Shown: positions 17,605 through 27,497 of the stretch, piece by piece
Layout of the letters: every line of letters begins with the position of its first letter
Position numbering within the stretch: the first letter of the stretch is position 1
NCBI GenBank assembly: GCA_964407665.1
Contig: CAYOWK010000017.1
Location: forward strand, 7,284 to 71,283
Source of the DNA: CAYOWK01 sp964407665
Lineage (GTDB): Bacteria; Pseudomonadota; Alphaproteobacteria; Caulobacterales; Hyphomonadaceae
DNA: 64,000 bases
Direction: 5' to 3'
Position numbers and translations under genes: made by a program
The notes under the pieces: generated by a model
What the model saw: the letters and a program-made list of their open reading frames with translations, nothing else
Told to the model about the DNA's origin: nothing
The model's database searches: none

Positions 17605-18015
17605 ATGATCGCCGCGACGCTTCGCACCTGGGTTATCGCCTTCCTGACCGTGCTGCTTGCCGGCCAGCAGCTGGCCTGCGCCTGCGCCAACCACCATTCA
17701 GCCTCCCACGAGGCCGAGGCCACGGCCCACGATGGCCACGCCCTCCACTCGGTTGTGGACCACAGCAACCACCACGCGCCGGATAGCCCGGCGCCTTCAG
17801 GCTGTGAGCACTGCGATCATACAGGCGTCAGCACCGCCTCTGCCACCGACGTGGAGCCCGCCCAGACCGCGCAGGCAGCGCATGCGACTGCTCCGTCAGC
17901 CCTGGCGTCCGAGCTGGCTTGGCGCCTGCCGGTGCGCTCTCGGGAAAGGCCTCCACCGCTTGCCGGGCCACCCGCTTCTCCGCCTGCGCAGCTGAAGACC
18001 CGCCTCCTGATCTGA
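17605..18015 (+). CDS. Small exported His/Cys-rich protein heading the copper copAB operon
   Basis: A 136-residue protein: an N-terminal hydrophobic helix to LLAGQQLAC, then a metal-ligand-rich stretch with ACANHH, many His residues (about 35-75) and CEHCDH. The rest is low-complexity Ala/Pro. ATG at 17605 with GAGAGG upstream is preferred over the ATG at 17584. It is followed after 89 bases by copA. Composition and position suggest a periplasmic copper buffer or chaperone, but I cannot place it in a named family. The gap upstream (17353-17604) is a divergent promoter region shared with the carboxylesterase. Confidence 0.65.
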   Translation: MIAATLRTWVIAFLTVLLAGQQLACACANHHSASHEAEATAHDGHALHSVVDHSNHHAPDSPAPSGCEHCDHTGVSTASATDVEPAQTAQAAHATAPSALASELAWRLPVRSRERPPPLAGPPASPPAQLKTRLLI

Positions 18016-18104
18016 TCCCGGACCGCTCACCCATCCGAGCCGGACGCGCACGCGCGTCCTGTCCGCCGCTCGCCTGAGCGGCCGTCCGACACAGGTCCCT
18101 CCCG

Positions 18105-20051
18105 ATGCTCAATCGCAGACATTTTCTCACCGCCGCCAGCGGCGCAGCAGCAGCCGGCCTGAGCAGCGCCTCATCCGCATGGGCGCTGCCCGCCTCGGCT
18201 GGCAACACCGGCCTCCCGACTCTCTCCGGGACGACATTCAATCTCGACGTCAGCGAGTTCCCGATTACCGTCAACGGACGGCGGACGCGCGCTGTCGGCG
18301 TCAACGGTTCCGTTCCGGCGCCGCTGTTGCGGTTCCGGGAGGGGGACGAGATCACCCTCAAAGTTTCCAACCGGCTGAAGGCGGACACATCCATCCACTG
18401 GCACGGCCTGCTCCTGCCCTTCCACATGGACGGCGTGCCCGGGGTCTCCTTCCCGGGCATCGGTCCAGGCGAGACCTTCAGCTACCGCTTTCCCATCAAG
18501 CAGAACGGCACATACTGGTACCACTCGCACTCCGGCCTGCAGGAGCAGACCGGACACTACGGCCCCATCGTCATCGACCCGAAGGACGCCGACCCGGTCG
18601 CCTATGACCGCGAATACGTCCTGATGCTGTCGGACTGGAGCTTTGAGGACCCCCACCGCATCTTCTCGAAACTGAAGAAGCACAGCGAGGTCTACAACGA
18701 CCAGCAGCGCACCGTCGGCGACTTCTTCCGCGACGCGGCGCGCGAGGGCTTTGAAAAGACCCTGTCGGATCGCGCCATGTGGGGAGAGATGCGGATGTCG
18801 CCGCGCGATCTCGCCGACGTCACAGCCTCCACCTACACCTACGTGATCAACGGCCATTCGACCGCCGACAACTGGAATGGCGCGTTCACGCCCGGCGAGC
18901 GCGTTCGCCTCCGCATCATCAATGCTTCGGCGATGACGATCTTCAACGTGCGGATGCCCGGCCTGCCGATGACGGTTGTCCAGGCGGACGGTCTCAACGT
19001 GCAGCCGGTCGAGACGGACGAGTTCCAGATCGGCGTGGCGGAGACTTACGACGTCATCATCCAGCCCCGGGACGACCGCGCCTACGCGTTCGTGGCTGAG
19101 TCCATCGACAGGTCCGGACAGGCTGTAGCGACATTCGGCCCGCGCCCCGGCATGCGCGCCCAGGCGCCGGCGCTGCGCCCCGTCCCGACCCTGACCATGA
19201 CAGACATGGGCATGGACCACGGAACAATGGATCATGGCGCGATGAATCACGGTCCCCCGGATCGGGACGCAACCGATCATGCCGCGATGGGTCATGGAAG
19301 CATGGACCATGCCCAGATGGATCACTCGCAGATGAGCCACGCGGCGCCCGCCGCCGACCCGCATGCCGGACAGGGAATGCCCGCCGCCCCCGCCGCCTCG
19401 ATCCAGACGGGGCCTGGCGTCGCCAGCCTGACGGCCATGCCGGTCAGTCGCCTCGACGAGCCCGGTATCGGCCTTGAGGACGTTCCGCACCGTGCGTTGC
19501 GGTACGCGCAACTCCGCAGCCTGGACCCCAACCCGGACACCCGGACACCCTCCCGGGAGCTGCAGATCCACCTGACCTCCAACATGGAGCGCTACATGTG
19601 GTCGTTCGACGGCGTGAAGTTTTCGGAGATCAAGGCGCCCATCGTGTTTCAGGAAGGCGAGCGGCTGCGGATGACGCTGGTGAACGACACGATGATGCCT
19701 CACCCCATCCACCTGCACGGGATGTTCTTCGACCTCGTCAACGGCAGCGGCGATCATGCGCCGCGCAAGCACACCATCATCGTCAAGCCCGCCGAGAAGC
19801 TCTCCGTCGACATCACAGCGGATGCGGTCGGCGACTGGGCCTTCCACTGCCACCTTCTCTACCACATGCACGCCGGCATGATGCAGGTGGTCTCCGTGCT
19901 GCCGGGCGAGGCAAAGCCCGCGATGGACCACAGTCAGCATGAGGGCATGGATCACAGCCGGCATACTGCCCCGCCGCCTGCGTCTGCCCCGCCCGATCAC
20001 TCGCAGATGGATCACTCCGCCCACCAGAACCATGACGGAGGGCATCATTGA
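18105..20051 (+). CDS. copA: CopA multicopper oxidase (copper resistance)
   Basis: A 648-residue three-cupredoxin oxidase with a Tat signal (MLNRRHFLTAAS). The copper sites are all visible: IHWHG (about 101), YWYHSHSG (about 140), HPIHLHG and HCHLLYHMHAGM near the C-terminus (type 1 and trinuclear centres). A linker around residues 360-425 and the tail repeat MDHG/MDHSQM-like units, giving a methionine/histidine-rich copper sponge. It oxidises Cu(I) in the periplasm and binds several coppers. The stop overlaps the copB start by one base. Compared with Pseudomonas CopA the Met/His repeats occur both in the linker and at the extreme C-terminus. Confidence 0.95.
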   Translation: MLNRRHFLTAASGAAAAGLSSASSAWALPASAGNTGLPTLSGTTFNLDVSEFPITVNGRRTRAVGVNGSVPAPLLRFREGDEITLKVSNRLKADTSIHWHGLLLPFHMDGVPGVSFPGIGPGETFSYRFPIKQNGTYWYHSHSGLQEQTGHYGPIVIDPKDADPVAYDREYVLMLSDWSFEDPHRIFSKLKKHSEVYNDQQRTVGDFFRDAAREGFEKTLSDRAMWGEMRMSPRDLADVTASTYTYVINGHSTADNWNGAFTPGERVRLRIINASAMTIFNVRMPGLPMTVVQADGLNVQPVETDEFQIGVAETYDVIIQPRDDRAYAFVAESIDRSGQAVATFGPRPGMRAQAPALRPVPTLTMTDMGMDHGTMDHGAMNHGPPDRDATDHAAMGHGSMDHAQMDHSQMSHAAPAADPHAGQGMPAAPAASIQTGPGVASLTAMPVSRLDEPGIGLEDVPHRALRYAQLRSLDPNPDTRTPSRELQIHLTSNMERYMWSFDGVKFSEIKAPIVFQEGERLRMTLVNDTMMPHPIHLHGMFFDLVNGSGDHAPRKHTIIVKPAEKLSVDITADAVGDWAFHCHLLYHMHAGMMQVVSVLPGEAKPAMDHSQHEGMDHSRHTAPPPASAPPDHSQMDHSAHQNHDGGHH

Positions 20052-20875
20052 TGAGAACGCTCATTGTAACCGGCGGTTTCCTCGCCGCCCTCTGCGTCGC
20101 GCCCCAGGCCGCCCTGGCTCAGGCACATGACCACGGGACGCCCCCGCCGTCGACGGACACGAAACTCTGGTCGCAGGCCGATCAGCATTTCGACCCCGCC
20201 GAGATGGCGGCTTCCCGCGCGATGGTGCTGCACGAAATGGGCGACATGAACCACGGGATGGTGATGGCCGACCGTCTGGAACTGCAGTCATCCGACGCGG
20301 GTGAAACCCTCGTCTGGGATGCGCAGGGCTGGTATGGCGGCGACATCGACAAGCTCTGGATCAAGACCGAGGGCGGCTACGATTTCGACGCCAGCGAGAT
20401 CGACGACGCCGAGGTTCAGGCCCTCTGGTCGCACGCGATCTCGCCCTACTGGGATCTGCAGACAGGCTTGCGCTACGATATCGAGCCGGATGGCCGCGCC
20501 CACGCCGTCCTCGGCCTGCAGGGTCTCGCGCCCTACTGGTTCGAGGTCGATGGCGCCGTCTTCCTGGACGACGAAGGCAGGCTGACGGCGCGGGTCGAGG
20601 CCGAGTACGACTTTCGCCTCACCCAGCGCCTGATCCTGCAGCCCCGCGTCGAGATGGAACTGGCCGCGCAGGACGACCCGGCGCGCGGCGTTGGCTCCGG
20701 GCTATCCGGCGTTGACGCAGGCGTCCGCCTCCGCTGGGAAATCGTCCGCGAGTTCGCGCCGTACATCGGCTTGGAGTGGCAGGCCCATCCTGGCGAAACC
20801 GGCGACCTCATCGAGGACGCTGGAGGGGAACGCGACGAGACGGTGTTCGTCGCGGGCGTGCGGGCTTGGTTCTAG
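20051..20875 (+). CDS. copB: CopB outer-membrane copper resistance protein
   Basis: A 274-residue protein with a Sec signal (PQAALA|QAHDH), a short His/Met-rich N-terminus (HEMGDMNHGM) and a beta-barrel ending in Trp-Phe, as in the CopB/PcoB family. It binds or sequesters copper at the outer membrane with CopA. The ATG shares a base with the copA TGA. The Met-rich N-terminal region is much shorter than in Pseudomonas CopB. Its stop overlaps that of the convergent acs gene: the four bases CTAG at 20872-20875 serve both. Confidence 0.93.
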   Translation: MRTLIVTGGFLAALCVAPQAALAQAHDHGTPPPSTDTKLWSQADQHFDPAEMAASRAMVLHEMGDMNHGMVMADRLELQSSDAGETLVWDAQGWYGGDIDKLWIKTEGGYDFDASEIDDAEVQALWSHAISPYWDLQTGLRYDIEPDGRAHAVLGLQGLAPYWFEVDGAVFLDDEGRLTARVEAEYDFRLTQRLILQPRVEMELAAQDDPARGVGSGLSGVDAGVRLRWEIVREFAPYIGLEWQAHPGETGDLIEDAGGERDETVFVAGVRAWF

Positions 20876-22821
20876 CTTGCGCTGGCCCCGGCGCGGTTGG
20901 CGACCAGATCAGTCACAACGCCGGGGTCTGCCAGCGTCGACGTATCGCCCAGGTTGGCGATATCGTTCTCCGCAATCTTGCGGAGGATGCGGCGCATGAT
21001 CTTGCCGGAGCGGGTCTTTGGCAGGCCCGGCGCGAACTGGATGAAGTCCGGCGTGGCGATGGGCCCGATCTCCTTGCGCACCCAGCCGACCAGTTCCTTG
21101 CGCAACGCGTCGGAGGGCTCCTCGCCGACATTCAGCGTGACATAGGCGTAGATGCCCTGACCCTTGAGATCGTGCGGCATGCCCACCACAGCGGCCTCCG
21201 CCACCACAGCGTGAGCCACCAGCGCGCTCTCGACTTCTGCAGTGCCCATCCGGTGGCCGGAGACGTTGATGACGTCGTCAACGCGGCCAGTGATCCAGAA
21301 ATAGCCATCCGCGTCGCGCCTGCATCCGTCGCCCGTGAAGTACATGCCCGGATAGGTCGTGAAATAGGTCTGGAAGAACCGCTCATGGTCATTGTAGACG
21401 GTTCGCGCCTGGCCCGGCCAGGAATCCAGCAGCACCAGATTGCCCGAGACGGCGCCGTCCAGGAACGCGCCCTTCTCGTCCACCAGCGCCGGCTTGACAC
21501 CGAAGAATGGACGGGTCGCCGACCCCGGCTTAAGCGGCGTCGCGCCCGGCAGCGGCGCGATCATCGCCCCGCCCGTCTCGGTCTGCCACCACATGTCGAT
21601 GATCGGGCAGCGCTCGTCGCCCACGACGCGGTGATACCAGAGCCATGCTTCCGGATTGATCGGCTCGCCAACGGTTGTCAGCAGGCGCAGCGACTTGCGC
21701 GAGGTCTTCTTAACCGGCTCGTCGCCCTCGCGCATCAGGGCGCGGATAGCGGTCGGCGCAGTGATGAATGTGTTCACCTGATGGGCGTCAACCACCTCCC
21801 AGAACCGCGACGAGGTCGGGTAGTTCGGCACGCCCTCGAACATCACGGTCGTAGCGCCATTGGCGAGCGGCCCATAGACCACGTAGGTGTGGCCGGTCAC
21901 CCAGCCCACGTCCGCGGCACACCAGAAGATGTCGTCCTCTCGCACATCCCAAAGGTAGTGGTGGGTCATGGCCGCATACACCAGATAGCCGCCGGACGTG
22001 TGCAGCACGCCCTTCGGCTTTCCGGTGGAGCCTGACGTATAAAGGATGAACAGCGGATCTTCGGCGCCGACCGGCTCGATCGGGCAGTCGGCCGAAACCT
22101 TCGCGGCCTCTTCTGAATACAGGAAATCCCGGCCAGCCGTCATCGGGACCTTGGCGCCGGTGCGCGACACCACGAGCACGGACTTCACGCTCCGCGCATG
22201 CGGCATGGCAGCGTCGACATTCGCCTTCAGCGGCACCTTCTTGCCGCCACGTGGTCCCTCGTCACAGGTGATAACGACCTTCGAGTCGCAATCCTGGATC
22301 CGGTTGGCGAGGCTCTCCGGCGAGAACCCGCCAAACACCACGGAATGGATCGCCCCCAGCCGCGCGCACGCCAGCATCGCGAAGGCCGCTTCGGGAATCA
22401 TGGGTAGATAGATCGTGACGGTGCAGCCCTTCTTGACCCCGTGCGCCTTCAGCACGTTGGCGAAGCGGCAAACCTCCTCGTGCAGCTGGCGATAGGTGAT
22501 CTTGCGGACGTCGCCCGGCTCGTCGCCTTCCCAGAGGATTGCAACCTTGTCCGACCGCGTCGCCAGATGGCGGTCCACGCAGTTGTGCGAAACGTTGAGG
22601 ACGCCGTCCTCAAACCAACGAATCCGGAAATCCGCCTCGTTGAACGAGACGTCCTTCACCTTCGAGTAGGGCGTGATCCAGTCCAGCCGCTTGCCATGCT
22701 CAGCCCAGAAGCTCGTCGGGTCCGCACAGGCGTGCTCGTGCATGGCCAGATAGCCGGCTTCATCCACATAGGCGCGACTGGCCCACGCCGGGAATACCGG
22801 AAAGATCTGATCGTCCGACAT
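20872..22821 (-). CDS. acs: Acetyl-CoA synthetase
   Basis: A 649-residue AMP-forming acetate-CoA ligase. Motifs: the phosphate loop YTSGSTGKPKGV, DMWWQTETGG, and the C-terminal PKTRSGKIMRR whose lysine is the site acetylated to switch the enzyme off in many bacteria. The start at 22821 has a near-ideal GGAGGAAACG ribosome site. It feeds acetate into acetyl-CoA. It lies 133 bases after the RND pump gene on the same strand but is probably a separate unit. It converges on copB with overlapping stops, so no terminator hairpin fits between them. Confidence 0.96.
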   Translation of the reverse strand: MSDDQIFPVFPAWASRAYVDEAGYLAMHEHACADPTSFWAEHGKRLDWITPYSKVKDVSFNEADFRIRWFEDGVLNVSHNCVDRHLATRSDKVAILWEGDEPGDVRKITYRQLHEEVCRFANVLKAHGVKKGCTVTIYLPMIPEAAFAMLACARLGAIHSVVFGGFSPESLANRIQDCDSKVVITCDEGPRGGKKVPLKANVDAAMPHARSVKSVLVVSRTGAKVPMTAGRDFLYSEEAAKVSADCPIEPVGAEDPLFILYTSGSTGKPKGVLHTSGGYLVYAAMTHHYLWDVREDDIFWCAADVGWVTGHTYVVYGPLANGATTVMFEGVPNYPTSSRFWEVVDAHQVNTFITAPTAIRALMREGDEPVKKTSRKSLRLLTTVGEPINPEAWLWYHRVVGDERCPIIDMWWQTETGGAMIAPLPGATPLKPGSATRPFFGVKPALVDEKGAFLDGAVSGNLVLLDSWPGQARTVYNDHERFFQTYFTTYPGMYFTGDGCRRDADGYFWITGRVDDVINVSGHRMGTAEVESALVAHAVVAEAAVVGMPHDLKGQGIYAYVTLNVGEEPSDALRKELVGWVRKEIGPIATPDFIQFAPGLPKTRSGKIMRRILRKIAENDIANLGDTSTLADPGVVTDLVANRAGASAS

Positions 22822-22954
22822 CGTTTCCTCCGAGTCTTTGACGCAGCGTCGCCAAATCCCGGGCATCAGACAAGGACGAAGTTGGAATGCAACAGGCCGC
22901 CGGAGGCGAATGCCCTCCAGCGGGCCTGTCACAGACCATCACAACAGCCGAATT

Positions 22955-25900
22955 CTACTCGGCTGGCAGGGCCAGTGGCGGCTGCTCAACCTGTCCGGCG
23001 GCTTCCTCCCGCTTGCGCCGTGCGCCCGGCAGGCGGTCGGAAATCCACCGGCTGACCACATAGAACACGGGCGTGAAGATCAGGCCGAACAACGTCACGC
23101 CCAGCATCCCGAAGAACACCGTCGTGCCCAACGCCTGCCGCATCTCCTGTCCCGGACCGGTCGCCAGCATCAGCGGCACGACGCCGAAGATGAAGGCGAA
23201 GGAGGTCATCAAAATCGGCCGCAGACGCGTGCGCGCCGCCTCCACAGCCGCCTCGAAGCGGTTCATGCCCTGCTCCACTTCAGCCTGCCGCGCGAACTCA
23301 ACGATCAGAATGGCGTTCTTGGCCGCAAGCGCGATCAGAACCACCAGCCCGACCTGCGTCAGGATGTTGTTGTCGAAGCCCCGCAGGTTCACGCCGAGGA
23401 TGGCCGCCAGGATACACATCGGCACGATCAGGATCACCGCCAGAGGCAGTGTGAACGCTTCATACTGCGCAGCCAGCACCAGGAACACCAGCAGCACCGC
23501 CATCAGGAAAACGATCGGACCGGTGTTGCCCTGCGACTTCTCCTGCAGCGCGATCTCGGTCCACTCGTAGCTGAAGCCTTCCGGCAATCGCTGCGCATAG
23601 CCCTCCATCGCGGCGAGCGCGACGCCCGACGAAACCCCCGGCGCCGGAGCGCCCTGGATCTCGGCTGCCGGGAACAGGTTGAAGCGCACGACGCGAACCG
23701 GACCGGTATCGTCCTTGAGGGTCGCCACCGATCCCAGCGGCACCATTCCGCCGGACGCCGACCGCACCTTCAGGTTGGCAATGTCGGTGATGTCGTCACG
23801 CTGGGTCGGCTCAGCCTGCGCCGTGACGCGGAAGGTCCGGCCCAGCATGTTGAAGTCATTGACGTAGGACGATCCCAGATAGGTCCCCATCGTGCTGAAG
23901 ACCTCCGCGGGCTCGACGCCCATCATCAGCGCCTTCTCGCGATCGACCTCGACCATGACGCGCGGGCTGCCTGTGTTGAAGCCGGGGAAGACGCCGACCA
24001 CGGGCTGACCCGGCTGGCTGGCCTGGCCGACAATGGACAGCTGAGCCTGCTCAAGCGCGCGATAGCCGGCGCCCGAACGGTCCTGCACCATCATCTTGAA
24101 GCCGCCGCCATTGCCCATGCCCTGCACAGGCGGGGGCGACAGCACGAAGATGTTGGCTTCCTCGATGGCGCCCATGGCGCCCATGATCTGTCCGGCCATC
24201 GCCTGCGCGTTCAACTCGGCGCCGCGCTCCGCCCACGGCTTGAGACGGATGAACATGACGCCCGCATTCGACGACTGTGTGAAGCTCGCGCCGTCCATGC
24301 CGGCAAACGCCGCCACCATGTCGACGCCTGGTGTCTGGGCCAACTGCGTCGCGGCGCGGTTGACCACGGCGTCTGTCCGCTCCAGCGACGCGCCGGGCGG
24401 CAGCTGAATGACGCCGATCAGGAAGCCCTGATCCTGATCCGGAATGAAGCCCGTCGGCGTGTCAGCCAGGCGCCAGCCCGTCAGTCCCAGCAGAGCCGCA
24501 TACGCCACCAGCATGATCGCCGACATGCGCACGGCCTTGGCCGTCAGCCTACCATAGCGGTCGGACAGCCACTCGAAACCAGCGTTGAACTTGTCCCCGG
24601 CCCAGATCAGCGGCGCGAAGATACCCCGCTTCTTCGCGTGATCATGCTCGTGTGGCTTGAGCAGCATGGCGGCCATTGCAGGCGAAAGCGTCAGCGACAC
24701 CAGAAGCGAAATCGCAGACGCCGTAGCAATCGCGACTGCAAACTGCCGGAAGAACACGCCAGGAATTCCCGCGACAAAGGCAGTCGGAACGAACACCGCG
24801 AGCAGAACGAGACCAATCGCGATCAACGCGCCGGAGACCTCTTCCATGGTCTTGTAAGCCGCCTGCTTGGGCGACAGGCCGGCGCGTATATTCCGCTCGA
24901 CATTCTCGACCACGACGATGGCGTCATCGACGACGATGCCGACAGCCAGAACCAGCGCAAACAGCGACAGCGAGTTGATCGAGTACCCAAGCATGAGCTG
25001 AACGACGAATGTGCCGACCAGCGCGATAGGGATCGCGACGATGGGAATGATCGCAGCGCGCCAGGTCTGGAGGAACACGACCACCACGATCACGACGAGG
25101 AAGATCGCCTCGACCAGCGTATGCTGCACGGCCTCGACGGAGGCTTCGACATACTCGGTCGGGTTGTAGGGGATCGACCAGTTGACGCCCGGCGGGAAGT
25201 CCGCCTCGGCGGCCTTCACCATCTCAAGCACGGCATGCGACGCGTTGAGGGCGTTGGCGCCCGGAGACGGCGTGACCGCCATCGCAATCCCGCGCTCGCC
25301 GCCGAAATAGCCGCGGATGGAATAATCCTGAGAGCCCAGTTCAATGCGTGCAACGTCCCGCAGGTAGGTGACCTGACCCTCGGCGCCCCGCTTGACGACG
25401 ACATTGCCGAATTCCTCCGGCGTCTTCAGCCGGCCCTCGACCTGGACTGGGAGCTCGTTGACGACACCCGAGTCGAAAGGCGGTGAACCGATGGAGCCGC
25501 CGGCCGCCTGGATGTTCTGGGACCGCAGCGCCGCGACAATCTCCGTCGCCGTCAGGTCTCGCGCAGCCGCCTTGCCGGGATCGATCCACACGCGCATTGA
25601 ATAGAGACCGCCGCCGAAGACCTGCACGCCGCCCACGCCCTCGATCCGCAGCAGCCGATCCTTCAGGGTGGAGTTCGCGAAGTTGCCGATCAGATCAATG
25701 TCGGCGTTCGGGTCCTTCGAGGTCAGGGCTACGAGTAGAAGGAAGCCGGTATCCTGCTTCAGCACCTGAACGCCCGACTGCCGTACCTGCTCGGGCAATC
25801 TTGGCTCGGCCAGCGACACCCGGTTCTGCACCAGCACCTGCGCCGTATCGAGGTCGGTTCCCGGCTTGAACGTCACAGTCACCTGCGACACCCCGTTGGA

Positions 25901-26152
25901 GGATGACGAGGTGATGTAGAGCATGTTCTCGACGCCGTTGATCTCCTGCTCGATCGGCGCCGCCACCGTCTCGGCCAGCGTCTCGGCCGAGGCGCCCGGA
26001 TAGGCCGCCATCACCATCACCGACGGCGGCGCGATGTCCGGATACTGGGCGAGCGGAAGCTGCGGGAATGCGAACAGCCCCAGCAGCGTGATGAAGATCG
26101 AGACCACGCCGGCGAAGATCGGGCGGTCGATGAAGAAGCGGGAAAACCGCAT
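22955..26152 (-). CDS. RND efflux transporter, HAE1 (AcrB-like) family
   Basis: At 1065 residues this is a full-length AcrB-type pump: two halves each with six membrane helices and a large periplasmic loop. Helix 4 has the proton-relay pair in GIVVDDAIVVVENVERN. FGMLGVTLFGLIFTPVFYVV forms the last helices (quoted in part). It would export hydrophobic or amphiphilic drugs in a tripartite complex. The adaptor gene is 128 bases upstream on the same strand; no TolC-like outer-membrane partner is in the window, so one is probably shared from elsewhere. Confidence 0.95.
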   Translation of the reverse strand: MRFSRFFIDRPIFAGVVSIFITLLGLFAFPQLPLAQYPDIAPPSVMVMAAYPGASAETLAETVAAPIEQEINGVENMLYITSSSSNGVSQVTVTFKPGTDLDTAQVLVQNRVSLAEPRLPEQVRQSGVQVLKQDTGFLLLVALTSKDPNADIDLIGNFANSTLKDRLLRIEGVGGVQVFGGGLYSMRVWIDPGKAAARDLTATEIVAALRSQNIQAAGGSIGSPPFDSGVVNELPVQVEGRLKTPEEFGNVVVKRGAEGQVTYLRDVARIELGSQDYSIRGYFGGERGIAMAVTPSPGANALNASHAVLEMVKAAEADFPPGVNWSIPYNPTEYVEASVEAVQHTLVEAIFLVVIVVVVFLQTWRAAIIPIVAIPIALVGTFVVQLMLGYSINSLSLFALVLAVGIVVDDAIVVVENVERNIRAGLSPKQAAYKTMEEVSGALIAIGLVLLAVFVPTAFVAGIPGVFFRQFAVAIATASAISLLVSLTLSPAMAAMLLKPHEHDHAKKRGIFAPLIWAGDKFNAGFEWLSDRYGRLTAKAVRMSAIMLVAYAALLGLTGWRLADTPTGFIPDQDQGFLIGVIQLPPGASLERTDAVVNRAATQLAQTPGVDMVAAFAGMDGASFTQSSNAGVMFIRLKPWAERGAELNAQAMAGQIMGAMGAIEEANIFVLSPPPVQGMGNGGGFKMMVQDRSGAGYRALEQAQLSIVGQASQPGQPVVGVFPGFNTGSPRVMVEVDREKALMMGVEPAEVFSTMGTYLGSSYVNDFNMLGRTFRVTAQAEPTQRDDITDIANLKVRSASGGMVPLGSVATLKDDTGPVRVVRFNLFPAAEIQGAPAPGVSSGVALAAMEGYAQRLPEGFSYEWTEIALQEKSQGNTGPIVFLMAVLLVFLVLAAQYEAFTLPLAVILIVPMCILAAILGVNLRGFDNNILTQVGLVVLIALAAKNAILIVEFARQAEVEQGMNRFEAAVEAARTRLRPILMTSFAFIFGVVPLMLATGPGQEMRQALGTTVFFGMLGVTLFGLIFTPVFYVVSRWISDRLPGARRKREEAAGQVEQPPLALPAE

Positions 26153-26280
26153 GGTGTCACGTCCTGTGGTGCACGCCGGCTCTAATGGGCTCCCGCCTGT
26201 TCAGCGGGTGGCCGGCTCTGCGGGGAGGAAGGCTGGTCGTCGTCTGGCTTCACGCCCGCCCTCAAGGCGGGCGCGGGCCG

Positions 26281-27399
26281 CTATTCGTTCACGGAGCCGG
26301 TATCCAGCGCCGCTGTGCGGGTGATGGTGGTGTCGGTCGCCTGGACAACGGCGCCCGGCATGGCGCGCTGCACGCCATTGACGATTACCCGGTCGCTGGC
26401 CGCAAGGCCGGAGCGCACCACGCGGAGGCCGTCGATGACCTCACCGACTTCCAGCGGCTTGACCTGAACCGTGCCATCCGGGCCAACAACCATGGCGGTC
26501 TTCGCGGCGCCCTGCGACACGACGGCGGTTTCCGGGATCAGCATGGCTTCATAGGACTCTGATCCTTCGACCCGTGCGCGGCCAAACATGCCCGGCTTCA
26601 GGAAGCCGTCCGGATTGGCGACCTTCGCCCGCATGCGAACCGAACCCGATGCGGGGTCGATCAGCGCGTCCGAGAAGTCCACCTTGCCGGTCCAGCGGTA
26701 GTCGGTCTCGTCCTGCAACTGGATACGTATCGCTCCACCCGTCTTCTGGGCCTGCCGCTGGTACCGCAGCAGCTGCGACTCGGACGCCTCGAACTCGAAA
26801 TGGATGGGGTCGACCGCGACGATGGTTGTCAGCACGTCAGCCGCCGACGAACCGCCCGCAATCACGTTGCCGGCGTCGACCTTGCGGTCCGACACCATGC
26901 CGGAGGCTGGAGCCGTTACCCGTGTGAACTCCACATCCAGCCTGCGGGCCGAAACCGCCGCCTCGGCAATATCGAGCGCAGCCCGACGCTGATCGTAGTC
27001 CTGGCGGGAGATCGCCTGGTCCTTGATGAGGGTTTCAGCCCGCTCGTAGGCGCGGCGGGCCAGCGCGGCGTCAGCTTCGGCCGACTTCAGCGCCGCCTGG
27101 GCCGGACGGGCGTCAAGCGTGAAGAGCACCTGGCCCTTCCTGACCATCTGCCCCTCGGCGAAGTGCGCAGTCTGGAGAAAGCCCCCGGCCCGGGCGCGGA
27201 CTTCGATACGCTGCGATGCAGCAAAACGGCCGGTGAATTCGCTCCAGTCCGTCACCGTTTCGGTCAGGGGGGCCGCGACCGTGACCTGCGGCGGCGGTGG
27301 AGCTGCCGGGGCGGCCTCACCTGCTCCGCAGGCCGACAACAGCGTAATTGACGCAACGGCTGCGGCCGCTGCGAAGGTAATGCGCCAGCTATTTTGCAT
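26281..27399 (-). CDS. RND periplasmic adaptor (AcrA/MFP) lipoprotein
   Basis: A 372-residue membrane-fusion protein. A lipobox SITLLSAC gives a lipidated Cys near residue 24. The lipoyl halves (RAGGFLQTAHFAEGQMVRKG and APASGMVSDRKV, in part) flank a short coiled-coil hairpin around residues 95-150. It links the AcrB-like pump to an outer-membrane channel. It is the first gene of the pump operon and divergent to a TetR gene, with a 16-bp palindrome at 27482-27497 between them. Confidence 0.94.
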   Translation of the reverse strand: MQNSWRITFAAAAAVASITLLSACGAGEAAPAAPPPPQVTVAAPLTETVTDWSEFTGRFAASQRIEVRARAGGFLQTAHFAEGQMVRKGQVLFTLDARPAQAALKSAEADAALARRAYERAETLIKDQAISRQDYDQRRAALDIAEAAVSARRLDVEFTRVTAPASGMVSDRKVDAGNVIAGGSSAADVLTTIVAVDPIHFEFEASESQLLRYQRQAQKTGGAIRIQLQDETDYRWTGKVDFSDALIDPASGSVRMRAKVANPDGFLKPGMFGRARVEGSESYEAMLIPETAVVSQGAAKTAMVVGPDGTVQVKPLEVGEVIDGLRVVRSGLAASDRVIVNGVQRAMPGAVVQATDTTITRTAALDTGSVNE

Positions 27400-27481
27400 G
27401 TGTAGCCTCGGGGAGGAAACGGACCTTGGGTCTCTTGATAGCAGTGGTTGCTGCTACCTATTTCGTATTGCAACGCAACAA

Positions 27482-27497
27482 GTCAACACGCGTTGAC
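27482..27497. promoter_or_regulatory. Palindromic operator GTCAAC-N4-GTTGAC between pump and TetR genes
   Basis: GTCAACACGCGTTGAC has perfect 6-bp arms. Each arm contains a TTGAC -35-like core facing outward: TTGACA on the plus strand (27493-27498), and on the minus strand TTGACT with AAATAG 17 bases further on toward the adaptor gene. A repressor bound here would cover both promoters, the normal logic for AcrR-type autoregulation. Binding is inferred. Confidence 0.6.

Noticed and set aside
18171..20048. A 625-codon minus-strand frame opposite copA
   Set aside because: His/Val/Arg-biased translation of the Met/His-rich copA antisense strand, without any domain. CopA on the plus strand has all copper motifs.
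22838..25486. An 882-codon plus-strand open frame opposite the RND pump gene
   Set aside because: It is very rich in Arg/His/Gln/Asp, has no recognisable domain and lies wholly antisense to an intact AcrB-like gene. Long antisense frames are expected in GC-rich DNA.
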